DNA of 64,000 bases from the NCBI GenBank assembly GCA_030142905.1, contig JASJOG010000002.1, positions 1,234,501 through 1,298,500 of the forward strand, in the 5' to 3' direction. Numbering within the stretch: position 1 is the stretch's first letter; every line of letters starts with the position of its first letter. Positions 12,187 through 23,169 of this stretch are shown in pieces. Source of the DNA: Heliopora coerulea. Lineage: Eukaryota > Cnidaria > Anthozoa > Scleralcyonacea > Helioporidae. Both the position numbers and the translations under genes were made by a program. Under the pieces are notes generated by a model that was not told where the DNA came from, ran no database searches, and saw nothing but the letters and a program-made list of their open reading frames with translations.

Positions 12187-12192
12187 AATAAA
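12187..12192 (+). terminator. Candidate poly(A) signal of the K+ channel gene
   Basis: AATAAA about 440 bp after the stop codon, the first such hexamer I see downstream on this strand. The 79-codon frame between the stop and this site is taken as 3' UTR. Confidence 0.35.
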
Positions 12193-13767
12193 AATACAGC
12201 CAACTCATTGAGCGTAGTCCTTGCGCTACTAAGCGATACCATCAAAGAAGCTGTCTGGGGGCGTGGCATATCAATACTCCTCACTGAATCGCATTGACGT
12301 TGGTCTAATACCGGAAGCCTATTTGCATCTCATAAGTGGGTAACATCATCAGTGGACAAATAGAGACCTCATCATCAGATCTATTACCCCTGACAAACAC
12401 ACTAGGCCAGAGTGTTTAAATGTTGAGTCATGAACGGTGGTTTTGTAAGCCACGTTCAAAACATTTTAAACCAAGGGTAGTGTCAAACTATATGTTTGTT
12501 TTCCACCTGTTCTTTTAACTCTTTTCACCGGATGGGTCTTGCACTGTTTCACTATGGCTTGCACGATAGGATTTACTAGCCAAAGAGGGCTCTCTGGAGT
12601 GGAAAGGGTTGAACGGATTATGGCCCAAATACACGGTACGACTGTTGAATACAATTTCTCGTTTTGATGTATCTGATTAAGTCCCTGGAGTCTTCGAGAT
12701 GTATTGCTACATTAATGAGCGAATCAAAAACAGAAGATGTACATTCGAGACAACATTACATACTCCAGGACGACCAGTGGTATACAACAATCGTACTGTG
12801 AAAATGGATCCTTACGCACTTCATCTTTCGCCTGATGCAACAATTAACCTAAAATTTAAAATGGTTTACTTCGACGTTTTAGTCTCACGGGTGAGAACAC
12901 GCAAAATAATGGTGAAAGCATTCAATTTGGAAAAGTGATCCTAGTGCTTCTTTCGTTTTCAATTTGACTTGTTCTTCATGGATGTGCGGTGTCTCATGGA
13001 GCAACGATACTTGTGAGTTGAAATGCAAATTCAGACAACGTTGTCTGTCCTGAGGACTGAACGAAGTAGGGTGGATTGTGTTAAAAGGAATAGAAAAGCA
13101 GTTTGTTGTGCCGTTGTTGTTGGTTCCTGACGGAGAGGAATTTTAGCGACTTTAGTCAGTAAAGCATTCGCCGAGTGTTTAAGGGTCGTGAAAGCGAAAA
13201 TTGTCTGGAAGAAGAACTAGACTTGCTTTTAAAAAATAAATTTTCTTGTAAAAAGTAAAGTAATATAATGGCAAGAATTTTTCTTAGTGATGCTGAGGAA
13301 AAATGATAAATTAAGGGGTAAGTAAAAAATCGCATATGCATTTGTTAAATGATGTTACATTGTTTTATCATCAGGGACCTTAAGATCTACGACGTTAACT
13401 TGAACGACGACGTCCTTTAAAATTTCGGCATTTAAAGAAACTACAGTTAATTGACCACCATGCTTGATACTTGTGGCTTGTTTTATGACTCCTAAAACCC
13501 TCCAGTTTTCCTAAAACGACTGTAATCTTCCGTTGAATTCAATCTTAAGAAACAGCTTTTTTCACGCCGCGAGCTGACGTCTTCTCAAGACGTGAAAATG
13601 GTCTGGGTGACGTTGTATGTAGAACGACGACGGTGTTGAGAATGCACTGGAAAATAAAAATTATTTGTTTTCTTTGTTTTGCATGAAGAATTCTTTTGTT
13701 TCGAAGGACGCGTCGTTGAAGTTGATGTTGCAGATCTTAAAGTCTCTATTGTTGGGAAAACGAAGGT
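12193..13767. other. No supported gene
   Basis: AT-rich intergenic DNA. Plus frame 12699-12938 (79 codons) and minus frame 13156-13341 show no family resemblance. Confidence 0.45.
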
Positions 13768-13870
13768 TAACCCTTTCCCGGTCCGTACCCGATTTTTTAA
13801 ATTTTACTCTTGCTAACGCCTGGGGATTTTACTCGCTAAGGGGAGACGCCTCTGACAGGAAAGGGTTTTT
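13768..13870 (+). repeat. TTAA-type 100-bp MITE, copy A
   Basis: Begins TTAACCCTTTCCC and ends GGAAAGGG followed by a decayed TTAA. The core is a diverged form of the TTTTACTC / TCTGGCTAACGCCAGA hairpin block seen in six other copies here. TTAA target duplication with CCC-starting ends is the piggyBac pattern. Confidence 0.65.
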
Positions 13871-14124
13871 GCATATACATTTAAACGTGGTAGCTGTCAC
13901 TTGAAGATGAAGAATGTTGTCATTGGTTAAAATTGGTGCAGACACTTCCCTCCTACTTCCATTAGCAATCCCCGGATGGGTTAAGTGATTTTGATATAAC
14001 CGTCGTACATGCAGAAAGACAAACGTATACATAATGACTGATCATTTTTGACCAAGAATTTTGGGAAAACCAACTACTTTAAATAAAAATGGAGTGATGC
14101 GTAGGCAGTGTGGAAATCGAAGTG

Positions 14125-14410
14125 AAATAATCAGAAAGGTTTGAGTACTGCCGAAATGTGAGAAGAGTAGTTATCTAACGTTTCGAGCGAAGGCCCGTGA
14201 CAAGGCAAGTGATGAGCCACCATCTCATTTACATTTGTTTTCATTTTTCTATTCTGATTGACCATTTGTTGTCACATGACCATTTTCGCACGTATATATT
14301 CCGTGTTTTTCGATCCTCCTATGTTTTTTCTTTCTGACGAAGGGCCTTCGCTCGAAATGTTAGATAACTACTCTCACATTTCGGCAGTACTCAAACCTTT
14401 CTGATTATTC
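14125..14410. repeat. Fold-back element with long, near-identical arms
   Basis: Left arm 14125-14195 and right arm about 14342-14410 are inverted copies of roughly 70 bp, differing only by a few substitutions and a short indel, with about 145 bp between them. Each arm runs from AATAATCAGAAAGGTTTGAG through CTGCCGAAATGTGAGA to the TTTCGAGCGAAGGCCC block that also occurs at 26140 and 48700. The loop carries A/T-rich promoter-like sequence. It resembles paired terminal pieces of a Penelope-like element. Confidence 0.7.
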
Positions 14411-16282
14411 AACTACTTTAAAGCCCGGTTTTCACTAGTGACATAACGCCATAAGCAAGCGCGTTAGCCCTTTACATGGTCAATCGAACTCTTTGTACTA
14501 CCCTATAACAAAGGGATTAACCAACAATGCATGGAGTACCTATTTCGTCTGTCGTTTTGCTTTTGCTAATGTCCACAGTGAAAACCAGGTCAATTACTTT
14601 AAAATGAAATAGAAAGCTGAAAAATTCTATTTTCGGCGCATATTACGTCATAATGACGTCATATTACAATACAAGCTCTTCTCAATTTGAACCGATTGAT
14701 TGGCTTAACGCATACACAATATAACGGCCCGTGTGCGGAAAACCGGTGTGGTATTTCTCTTGTGAACTCATCATGCCTTAGAGGGAAGGTTTTGGGGAGG
14801 GGCAGAGATGGGGTTCCTTTTGCTCGTTTGAGTGGTCATTTTTAACAGTGATATAACTCATGTAATCTAGCGCATGATAACCTGATTTGTCGGGTTTTTT
14901 ACGGATGAAAACCCGTAGAACATGCAACGTCAGGTTGTATATGGACCTACTGGCCGCTATAACAGTTAATTCTCCGAAAAGAATTGAATTCTTTTACGAA
15001 AGACAAAGGCTTAGCTAATAAATTGTTAAAATTTTCCTTGATCAGTATACCGCTTACATATCTGCTCCGTACGACACTATAATCATTACATAGCAGGGAC
15101 GTTATATAAGATCTCGCTGATATTTTACAACATCCCCAGGACGTCGACAAGGAAATTCTAAAAATTCATCATCTCGTAAGTTCCCTAATGAATTTAATTC
15201 CTTCGTCAGCTCCAGGACACTTAATATTCACGGCCATTCAAGTTTTACAACAGTGGTTCATCTGAGAAAAATCGACGTGTGTTCATTCTTTGTTCGTTCA
15301 GATTTATGAAACTTTAAAAATACACTTAAAAATGAACAAACAAAGAATCAACAATAGCAGCTTTCCCGGATTCAAACCATTGAATTTAAAACCGATGTCA
15401 TCATAAACTAAGGATATGCATGCTACTCGGAAAAAAGAACCCATACGCAGAAGGCAGAAAAAGAGCGTACATGTTCACACGAGTTACTGACGTGATCGTT
15501 TCATCTTCCAGACACGTTATAGCATTGGATGCTTAACAAATTTACAAAGCACTAACAACGTGATCACAAGAGTGGCGGAAGCAGGGGGGCAGTATGGATG
15601 TTCGCCCCCACAAAACTTTGGCATTGGGGAGATGGCCCCTACTAATGGTGACAATGTTCTCAACCACCGATGCCACGAACCGCAAGCTGTAAAAACATTC
15701 GAATGCAATTTGAGCCATTTTGACCAGCGGCAAAGCCGCTGAAAGCCTGAAATACATTCAACTAATGAAATGCTGTAAATTTTTATCACGCAAGACTTTC
15801 CTTGCGGCGTAGGCAAAATAACCAATAATGTGTTTGGAAAAAAGGAATATAGAATTAATAGAAATTTAAAACTACAAGAATTCATTAAGAAGGATTAAAA
15901 CAACAGCACGCCTTAGAATTCTGTGTTAGTCGGGGGACTGCAGCCCCCCTCAGATTCGGGCATCGTCAATTTCTTTGGGTAACATTTCCATTTTTCGGGC
16001 AGAAATTTTTATCTTCTCATAACCTGGGATCTGAGAGGAAAAGCTCAGCAATTTTAGACTGAACGTATTGTCCGTTGATATTGCTTTGTTTGTACCCATT
16101 TCGATGTCATTTTACTATCGCGTAAAATATATAATAAGCGCAGTTTTGTTGAAGACATGGCTTAGTGGTTGGTTCATTTTGAGAATTCAGGTGACGAAAA
16201 AAATTTTCGGGCAACAGCCCTCAGCCCCCCAGTTGAAATCGGTCTCGTACGCTTATGAGCATAGTGAGTCATGGTTTACAAA
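14411..16282. other. No supported gene
   Basis: Non-coding. The minus frame 15517-15885 and plus frame 15560-15742 are antisense to each other and neither resembles a protein family. Two CAGCCCCCCTCAG-like blocks (about 15943 and 16220) look like diverged transposon ends. Confidence 0.45.
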
Positions 16283-16568
16283 AATTTCATATGCAATTTC
16301 ACATATGAAAATAACATTTCACGTGTTGTTTCAATTCCATATGTGAAATAAAAATTTCATACGTAAAATTGATTTTCATACATGAATGCAGTACTTCATA
16401 CGTGAAATACATGCTTCGTCCACTACGATTTCTCATGTGAACCAGCTCATTTCACGTGTGAAAAGTTAACCAGTTCGTTTCATATGTGAAAAGGCTCCAA
16501 TTTCAAAATTGAAATGAAAATTTCATAAGTGAAAATGTTGCAAATCTATATGTTTTTCACATGTGAAA
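16283..16568. repeat. Cluster of twelve near-palindromic TTTCA-NNNN-TGAAA motifs with E-box centres
   Basis: Within about 290 bp there are twelve copies of a 14-nt near-palindrome with consensus TTTCAYAYGTGAAA, for example at 16297-16310, 16355-16368, 16394-16407, 16449-16462, 16478-16491, 16520-16533 and 16555-16568. The centres are mostly CANNTG (CATATG, CACGTG, CATGTG). Spacing is irregular (about 15-40 bp), so this is not a simple tandem array. No coding frame explains it. Confidence 0.8.
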
Positions 16569-17937
16569 TGACACACGAAATTTTCTGTGGAATAAATGCA
16601 GTGTGAAAGATGCTATAAATCGAGGCAAAGTCGAGGCAATAGATCCCCTCATCGCATTCCATCTAAAGTTAAAATAAGAGCGGGAAATTCGGTAGTGATG
16701 TCTGCTATTAATCATCCACAAGTAAGATTTATTGCTAATGTTTTAACCGCTTTTGCGATGAATTCTAAATGAAAAAGCCCTTTCCAGTTATATGCACACT
16801 CTGTTTAGTGGAGGTTACTATTTGACAACAATATTGGACACCCCCTTATCAAAAATGTTGACCGGATCATGAAGCGCTGACAAATCATTGCAATGATAAT
16901 GTAACGATTAAATGTAAGTTTTAATGTCACCATATTTCTAAGCAAATATTGTTCAGTTTTAATAAGGCTACATAAATTACTCTGCAGCAGAATTTGTCTA
17001 CACGAAATGTACACGTATTAGCATCTGTTATAAATGTTCAAAAAAGAATGGTAGTAACATTTTCAGAGATTCTTTCTAAATAAAAAGAAAAAAAAGAGGA
17101 GAATTTACGTGGTTACTGTGAAATTTGGTTCAGATTATTGTGAATCTGATTTCACTTTGGGGATAGCTTACAGATGCTTACTCAAATCCATAAAACCAAA
17201 CCTATATTATTGTTCAAAAACTCCTATAACCGGCCACAAGACTGCAATAAATCATCTTGGTTTGTGAGAATGACAAAAATATTCCGCTCTTGCTTCAGAA
17301 ACTTCGGCTTTGTATTCAAAAGACAAACAGTAAACATGAATTTATCTTAATCAACGTAAAATATGCTACCCAGCATATAAATTTATTGCTAACAAAAACT
17401 ACTCTTGGCTAGTCAGCATTCCAAAGATGTTTTAAGTTAAAGAATCGATTCAATTTTCAGCTCATTCTATGATCACTAGAATCGCTGTTAAATTTTAAAA
17501 TCTGGGACACGCTTTCGTAACCAGAACGTTGTTCAACGCGATTTGGCGTTTCCGATAAATGCATGTTTACCGTTGGATTTTTTCAATGCGAATAGCAAGT
17601 CTCATGAAACAGGATAAATATATATATATTTTTTTCTTTTTTTCCTTGATGCAAACCAAAACATTTTATAGCTGTCCTTTATCCAATTATATAGTTTTCA
17701 ATAATAAAATTGTTGGTTTGACGTTCTTGAGTAACAGACAGAATACCATGATGCGTAACCAACAACGTGCCGGCGTTGAATAAGAACTCATAATAACGAT
17801 GGCCGTCATCAAATGTCCTAATACCATGATATTTTACCTAAACACCAGGAACATCTTCATAGTACATAGCGATTTTAAACAAATGGTTCACCCAATTTTT
17901 TACCAGTAGGTTGGCCCAGTAATTTCCTTAACTACCA
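16569..17937. other. No supported gene
   Basis: AT-rich DNA with short shadow frames only. It lies downstream of the minus-strand precursor gene and may contain its 3' UTR. No clear poly(A) signal was assigned. Confidence 0.4.
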
Positions 17938-18100
17938 CGTTAACTCTTACCTTAACCCTAACCCTAATCCTAATCCTAACCCTAATCCTAATCGTAACCC
18001 TAATCCTAACCCAAACCCTAACCCTAATCCTAACCCTGACCCTAACCCTAACCCTATTTATGATCCTAACTCCAACCCTAACCATAACCCTAATCGTAAG
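17938..18100 (-). repeat. Degenerate telomere-like repeat (CCCTAA/CCTAAT variants)
   Basis: About 160 bp of CCCTAA mixed with CCTAAT, CGTAAC and CAAACC variants on the plus strand, equal to degenerate TTAGGG on the minus strand. A Val-Arg repeat frame on the minus strand (17900-18085) is only a translation of it. Confidence 0.85.
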
Positions 18101-18204
18101 ACGAATTCTGAACTTAAGGGGATAGTTAAAGATTCAAGTTATCAGCAAAGCAAACAAAGAATCATATCCTGAAATAAGCATTACCTACCACTGAATTGAG
18201 TTGT

Positions 18205-19119
18205 TCATCTATCTCTAATATTATTTTCTGCTGCCATATGATCTTTCGGGATGATAGTTCGGCCACCTCGCAACTGGTCACCGGGGATGGAATCTCTTCC
18301 ACCTCGCAACTGGTCACTGAGAATGGTATTTTGTCCAGGACGAAACTGATCGCTAGGAATGATATCTTGTCCGCCATGTAATTGATTGCTGGGAATTTCA
18401 TCCCGTCCACCACGCAGTTGGTCCCCGGGAACGGTATCTCTTCCACCACGGAGCTGATCACTGGGAATAGTATTTCTTCCACCTCGTAATTGATCGTTGG
18501 GAATAGTATCCCTTCCACCACGGAGCTGATCACTAGTTATGGTATCTCTACCACCGCGGAGTTGATCACTGGGGATGGTATCTCTTCCTCCACGTAACTG
18601 GTCGCTAGGAATAGTATCCCTTCCACCACGTAGCTGGTCACTGGTAATGGTATCTCTTTCACCACGAAGCTGATCCATGGTAATTGTATCTCTGCCACCG
18701 CGGAGCTGATCACTGGGAATGGTGTCTCTTCCGCCACGTAACTGGTCGCCAGGAATAGTATCCCTTCCTCCACGCAATTGATTCTTTGGAATAACATTTC
18801 TTCCACCACGTAACTGATCACGAAGAATGACGTCCCTTCCACCTCGGAGCTGGCTGCTGGGAATGGTGTTCCGTCCACCCCGCAACTGGTCTTTGGCAAT
18901 ATTATTTCTTCCTCCACGTAATTGATCATTAGCAATGAAGTCTTGTTTCTCATCTAACTGATCATGAGCGTCTGGAATCGCATTTCTTCCACCCCGTAAT
19001 TGGTCCTTCGAAATCAAATCTCTAACACTGCGTAATTCATACTTAGGAATTTTGTTAAATTTAATTCCATTGGCACACCACAGATACGAGGCCATCGCTA
19101 AAAGAAGGACTGTTTTCAT
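18205..19119 (-). CDS. Secreted multi-copy peptide precursor; putative pQLRGamide neuropeptide preprohormone
   Basis: Intact single-exon frame of 304 residues starting at an ATG in a TAGCCATGA context. Residues 1-18 are a typical signal peptide (MKTVLLLAMASYLWCANG). From residue 40 to 287 it consists of 12-residue units; 17 are perfect QLRGGR, almost always preceded by Asp and followed by Asp or Asn, with spacers such as DTIPSD. Three more units are degenerate (QLRGER, QLHGGQ, QFRPGQ). In known cnidarian precursors such as Antho-RFamide, Gln after an acidic residue becomes pyroglutamate and Gly-Arg marks amidation plus cleavage. Applied here, each unit would yield pGlu-Leu-Arg-Gly-amide. Seeing the units is direct; the mature peptide is inference. 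A structural secreted repeat protein is the main alternative. No cysteine framework is present beyond the signal peptide, which argues against a disulfide-rich toxin. Confidence 0.85.
   Translation of the reverse strand: MKTVLLLAMASYLWCANGIKFNKIPKYELRSVRDLISKDQLRGGRNAIPDAHDQLDEKQDFIANDQLRGGRNNIAKDQLRGGRNTIPSSQLRGGRDVILRDQLRGGRNVIPKNQLRGGRDTIPGDQLRGGRDTIPSDQLRGGRDTITMDQLRGERDTITSDQLRGGRDTIPSDQLRGGRDTIPSDQLRGGRDTITSDQLRGGRDTIPNDQLRGGRNTIPSDQLRGGRDTVPGDQLRGGRDEIPSNQLHGGQDIIPSDQFRPGQNTILSDQLRGGRDSIPGDQLRGGRTIIPKDHMAAENNIRDR
18259..19002 (-). repeat. Coding minisatellite, 36-bp period (about 20 units)
   Basis: The DNA of the precursor repeats with a 36-bp period in phase with the codons. Synonymous positions vary widely (for example Arg and Gly codons differ between units) while Q-L-R-G-G-R is kept, which suggests protein-level selection rather than fresh duplication alone. 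Confidence 0.85.
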
Positions 19120-19254
19120 GGCTACCCTCTAGAAAAGCAGGCACAAAAAGACCAAACATGAAAGCTACTTTCAAACTAGTTAATCAATGTAAATTAATAA
19201 ATGTAATCCAGATCAGTAGTGATTTTCCTACAGGCTTTCATTGGGTATCAAAAT

Positions 19255-19293
19255 GCATGCATGTGATGTGGCATGCATGTGATGTGGCATGCG
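19255..19293. repeat. Short tandem repeat, 16-bp unit
   Basis: GCATGCATGTGATGTG occurs twice plus a partial third, about 135 bp upstream of the precursor start codon on its 5' side. Confidence 0.85.
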
Positions 19294-20976
19294 TTGATGG
19301 ATTAGCTACTATAACTCATGAGTTAATGATGAGTGCAAGACATTACGTTTCCGACCTTTCATTCGACCAAATTTAATGTTATGTTGTTTTGGGGAGAGTG
19401 CGTTGTACTATTACTAAGAAACAACCTAGATGTAAACTGACTGTTGGTAAGACAAATTTGATCCATTTTGGCTTTTGAATGAAGTTACACACTGATGAGT
19501 ACCTAAACGTTCATTTCCAGTTTCGGTCATTTGCGGATTCAGTCTTCGTCGTTTTGGTTTCCGTTCTTTACATTGAACCCTCTTAGCCTGAAAAGTGTTT
19601 CTACGTTTGTAACTGGCAATAGTTGAGTAGCTCTTAGCACAACCATTCGGGATTCAATACAATGAAATTCAGGATAAAAACGAAAGCTTGAAGAAATGGC
19701 AGTAGAGGGAAACATAAGTTATTTCTAGGATTTCTTGTAATCCAAGACCTACGTTGACAGAAAAATAAACCATAAACTTCAAATTTATAATCCTCTTACG
19801 GTTACATAAATCTGAGAAACTAAATTTACGTATAGCGAAGGCGGAGAAAGTGAATGGGCTTTGAGCAGGCATTAATATTGCATAAGGAGAAAAAAATTAT
19901 AGAACACAATTCCGCAAAATGTGAAGCAACATTTGCCCTGAACAATCCGTAATGTCTCCCCTTTACAAGCAAAATCATTCAGCGTTAGCCAGAGTAAAGT
20001 TAAAAAGTCGGATACTGCCTGGAAAAAGATAAATGATGATCGAACTTTTTTGGCTTTTGTAATAAACCCTTTGGAGTTTGGAGCTCTGGTATTGCTGTTA
20101 AGGTGATCTGTCAATCAGCAGTTTTGGTAACTTTTGCTAACTTTCTTCTCCTTATTTTGTTTTCAAACGGATCAAACGAATACTCCAAACTAATAGTGTC
20201 TAAATTGTATAAATGAAAACTTTCTTTGGTTCTTATTGAAGTTTTTATCGCTGTACAAAATCAGTTTCATCACTGCGCAATTTCCATTTATCGCTGCATC
20301 AACTGTTATCACTGCACAGTAAATTAATGCCTGACTTCGGGTGACGAAGGCTACCGACAATTTGCAGAACCTTTTTGTTCCCAATCGTACATAGCTGTAC
20401 GACTCAATTTACGCAAATTAGATGCATAAACGTATTCCAATAGATTTTCAAAAGGATTTTTAATTGATTGAATAAAGTAAAAATTTTTTAGAAAAATCAG
20501 GGATATAAAGCTCTAAACGGTGAATAGTCCTTTGGTTTTTCAGTTTTGCATCATGATAAAAAGTTTGGATAGAGATCTACAAAAAATGAAGGGAAGATTT
20601 AAGTAGTTTATCCCTCCGTGCGTATTACGCCTACGTAAGCAGTATTTCATCAGATCTATAGTCTTCTTAATTTACTTTCGATGTGCCCTCGTATGTCGCG
20701 TTCATAGTGTTGTCCAAATAAAGCCGTGCAATTACAACCCGTTTGATGTCTAGTCAAAAAAGATTATTTGGCAGGATACGAATCACCAGATAAGATCACA
20801 ATTACATTCGGTTAAATTTAAAAAAGTCACTCTGTTGGTTCAAAAAGAGACGTTGGAACGGCGAGGCATCAAGTGAAGTGCTTCCGGACAATTTTTAAAA
20901 GGATGAAAAGTGCCCTATTTGTGGTGGAAAGCTCAAGTTTTTTTCTGATGGGTGTATCCTTGAAATTAAATATTTA
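19294..20976. other. No supported gene; 5' flank of the minus-strand precursor
   Basis: Only short frames without family resemblance. The promoter of the precursor gene should lie in the first part of this stretch; no specific element was recognised. Confidence 0.4.
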
Positions 20977-21040
20977 ACAATTATTCACCGAAGTGGAGAT
21001 GAATAGTTGTCATTTCATCGACACCGAGGTGAATAATTGT
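20977..21040. repeat. Small hairpin repeat, ACAATTATTCACC arms
   Basis: ACAATTATTCACC at the left and GGTGAATAATTGT at the right form exact 13-bp inverted arms around a spacer of about 38 bp, with further partial pairing inside. Probably a miniature transposon relic. Confidence 0.7.
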
Positions 21041-21937
21041 CTTGGGATATACCTCGCATAATTGTTTTCTCATATCTATATATTTTAAATGCTTAAAACA
21101 ATTTTACGGAACGTCGACTTGTTGACAGCTCGTCATGTGTAAAGAAAACATTTTGAATACATACTGAGTGAATCTATCATTAAAAAGTAAAAGAAATACA
21201 TATCTCTGAATACTTCAATGCTAAATTTTGTTGCTTTTGTGGTATTGTCTTGCACGGCAGACTCTTTAATCAAAAATTTTCTTAATGTGAAACTGAAACA
21301 AAACGAGAAGCCATCATGCTTTGCTTTGAAGTGAATACTCGGGGATATTTTGTGAAAGAGGAATCAATCAGATTAAGCAAAAAAAAACCAAACAATATTC
21401 ACTTGCGAGGCATATACTAAACATGTATATAGCCAAGTAGCCTCGTTTCTTTGGGTATCCTATCTGTATGTAAAATTGCCCTTGAAAGCTTGCGTCCGTC
21501 ACAACGTAAGGAGGTTCCATATTGTAGATTTTAATTGAAGATTAGTAACTGAATATTGATTATACACATGCTTTGGTAATGATATTATTGAGTTGGTTTA
21601 TCAGACTATCATTACAACATTGTCTGTGTCAATGCGCATGCTTAATTTTTTAATGCTTGCTTCAGTGAATTTCGTTACAACACAGGAGATCAAGCGATTC
21701 TTTAAAAAGTTCCTGATAAAAAAGTATTTCTTAAAATACACAGTTTTTACCCCCCCAAAAAGGTTTTATTGTGTTATTCAGTGAATTGTCAGTTCTGATG
21801 CCAATTTTCAGAACAATTCATCAGTGGAACTCGAAGGAATGTGCCCTAGTTGTTATAACTGGGAAAATATGCCCAAGTTCCAACGCTACTGTTACTATGG
21901 TAGTAATGGGTAATTGTACAATCTGCAAAATATGTCA
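21041..21937. other. No supported gene
   Basis: AT-rich non-coding DNA with short frames only. Confidence 0.45.
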
Positions 21938-22044
21938 GCATTTTCCCTACAGAGGACGTACTTCACTATTTTAATCTGGCTAACGCCAGATAATGTCACT
22001 CATCAATGGGAGATATCCGGTATATCCGAGAGGGAAAGGGTTAA
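21938..22044 (+). repeat. TTAA-type 100-bp MITE, copy B
   Basis: Contains the hairpin core TCTGGCTAACGCCAGA followed by a TCACTCATCAATGGGAGA block. It ends GGGAAAGGGTTAA at 22044. The left terminus is diverged. Confidence 0.65.
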
Positions 22045-23161
22045 GTATTAGTTTATAATTCATTTTCTGTACTTATACACGTAAAGGAACTTACGATCAC
22101 TTTGAAGATCGAATCATAGAAATGCCTAAGAACGAAGGCCGCACTAATTACAGCATGGAAGAATAGAAACTGTAGGGAGCCACTTTTAAAGCTTGCTTCC
22201 TACGCTCATGAACAGTTGCGATCCATGAACACATGCATATAATGAACACAGTTCTAACTGGCTGGTTAAGACAAGGGGGAGATTGTTATACTAATTTAAC
22301 ATATAGGAAAGACTCCTTGTACATTCGCCAAATGAGTCTGTAAACCTTTTAAGCATGGAAAGATTGTAATAAAGAGCGCTCGTCTCGGCTATACAATGTT
22401 AATTTATTGAGAATTCAGACAAGTGCACTATGTTTAGTATAGACTTTAAAAGACGCGCATGTCTATCAAAGAATGACTGGTCAGATAGCATTCAAAAACG
22501 TGATCTGGTAAGGTGGTCCAAACGTTACTGTAGATAATGTAAACGGGATTTTCTTCTCAAAGATGACGTTTACCAGAATGGTGGTCTTTTTTCTTCCCAA
22601 CCATTTACTCCGATAATTCCTACAGGAATTTCCAACGTTAATCCATAACCCGTTGGGGATCGGTAATCACCACAGGGATTTAAACACATTTACTAGCTTA
22701 GGAATTGCCGTTCTAGATGGTATAGAGTGCAATGGCCTATTTTAAATTAGATTTTTTTTGACAAACTACTGTTGAAAACAAGGCGAACGCCCGGCAATAG
22801 GCAATGAAGTTGAAAAATTTTGAGAATATTGACAACATCATGTCTGGTCAAAGGAATAACAAAAAGTGAGAAAGAGTAGAAAGAAAGTCACCCAAATCAT
22901 TTCAGTAATCTCAGACCTATGCAACTTAACAGTTGTAACTTACTTGGAGTCGAATAAGGTTGGACTGAGTGAGCTCTTGTTTCGGTGCGATGCAGTTTTT
23001 GTTCCAAATAAAATGCTGCCCGTTGATACGATTATTTTGAAAAATCAATTTCAATATATAGAGTTACGATATCACGGGTGGGCGTCAAGAGTTCGATAAC
23101 GGTTGTAAATGATTTGAAAACGTAATATTCAATGACGCAAATTGCATGAAATTGGATCTTG
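22045..23161. other. No supported gene
   Basis: Non-coding. Plus frame 22866-23099 (77 codons) has no recognisable content. Confidence 0.45.
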
Positions 23162-23169
23162 CATGAAAT

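Noticed and set aside
15517..15885. 122-codon minus frame and its antisense partner
   Set aside because: Mutually antisense frames of similar length with no conserved motifs in a transposon-like region.
16283..16568. CRISPR-like array
   Set aside because: The motifs are palindromic with irregular spacers, and the genome is clearly animal; no cas genes. Also rejected for the 36-bp array at 18259-19002, which has no unique spacers.
17900..18085. Val-Arg-rich 61-codon frame
   Set aside because: Translation of degenerate telomere-like repeat.
18162..18953. Other frames across the QLRGGR array (minus 18162-18533, minus 18537-18953, plus 18196-18381)
   Set aside because: They are alternate-frame or antisense shadows of the 36-bp coding repeat; they lack a signal peptide and end within the array.
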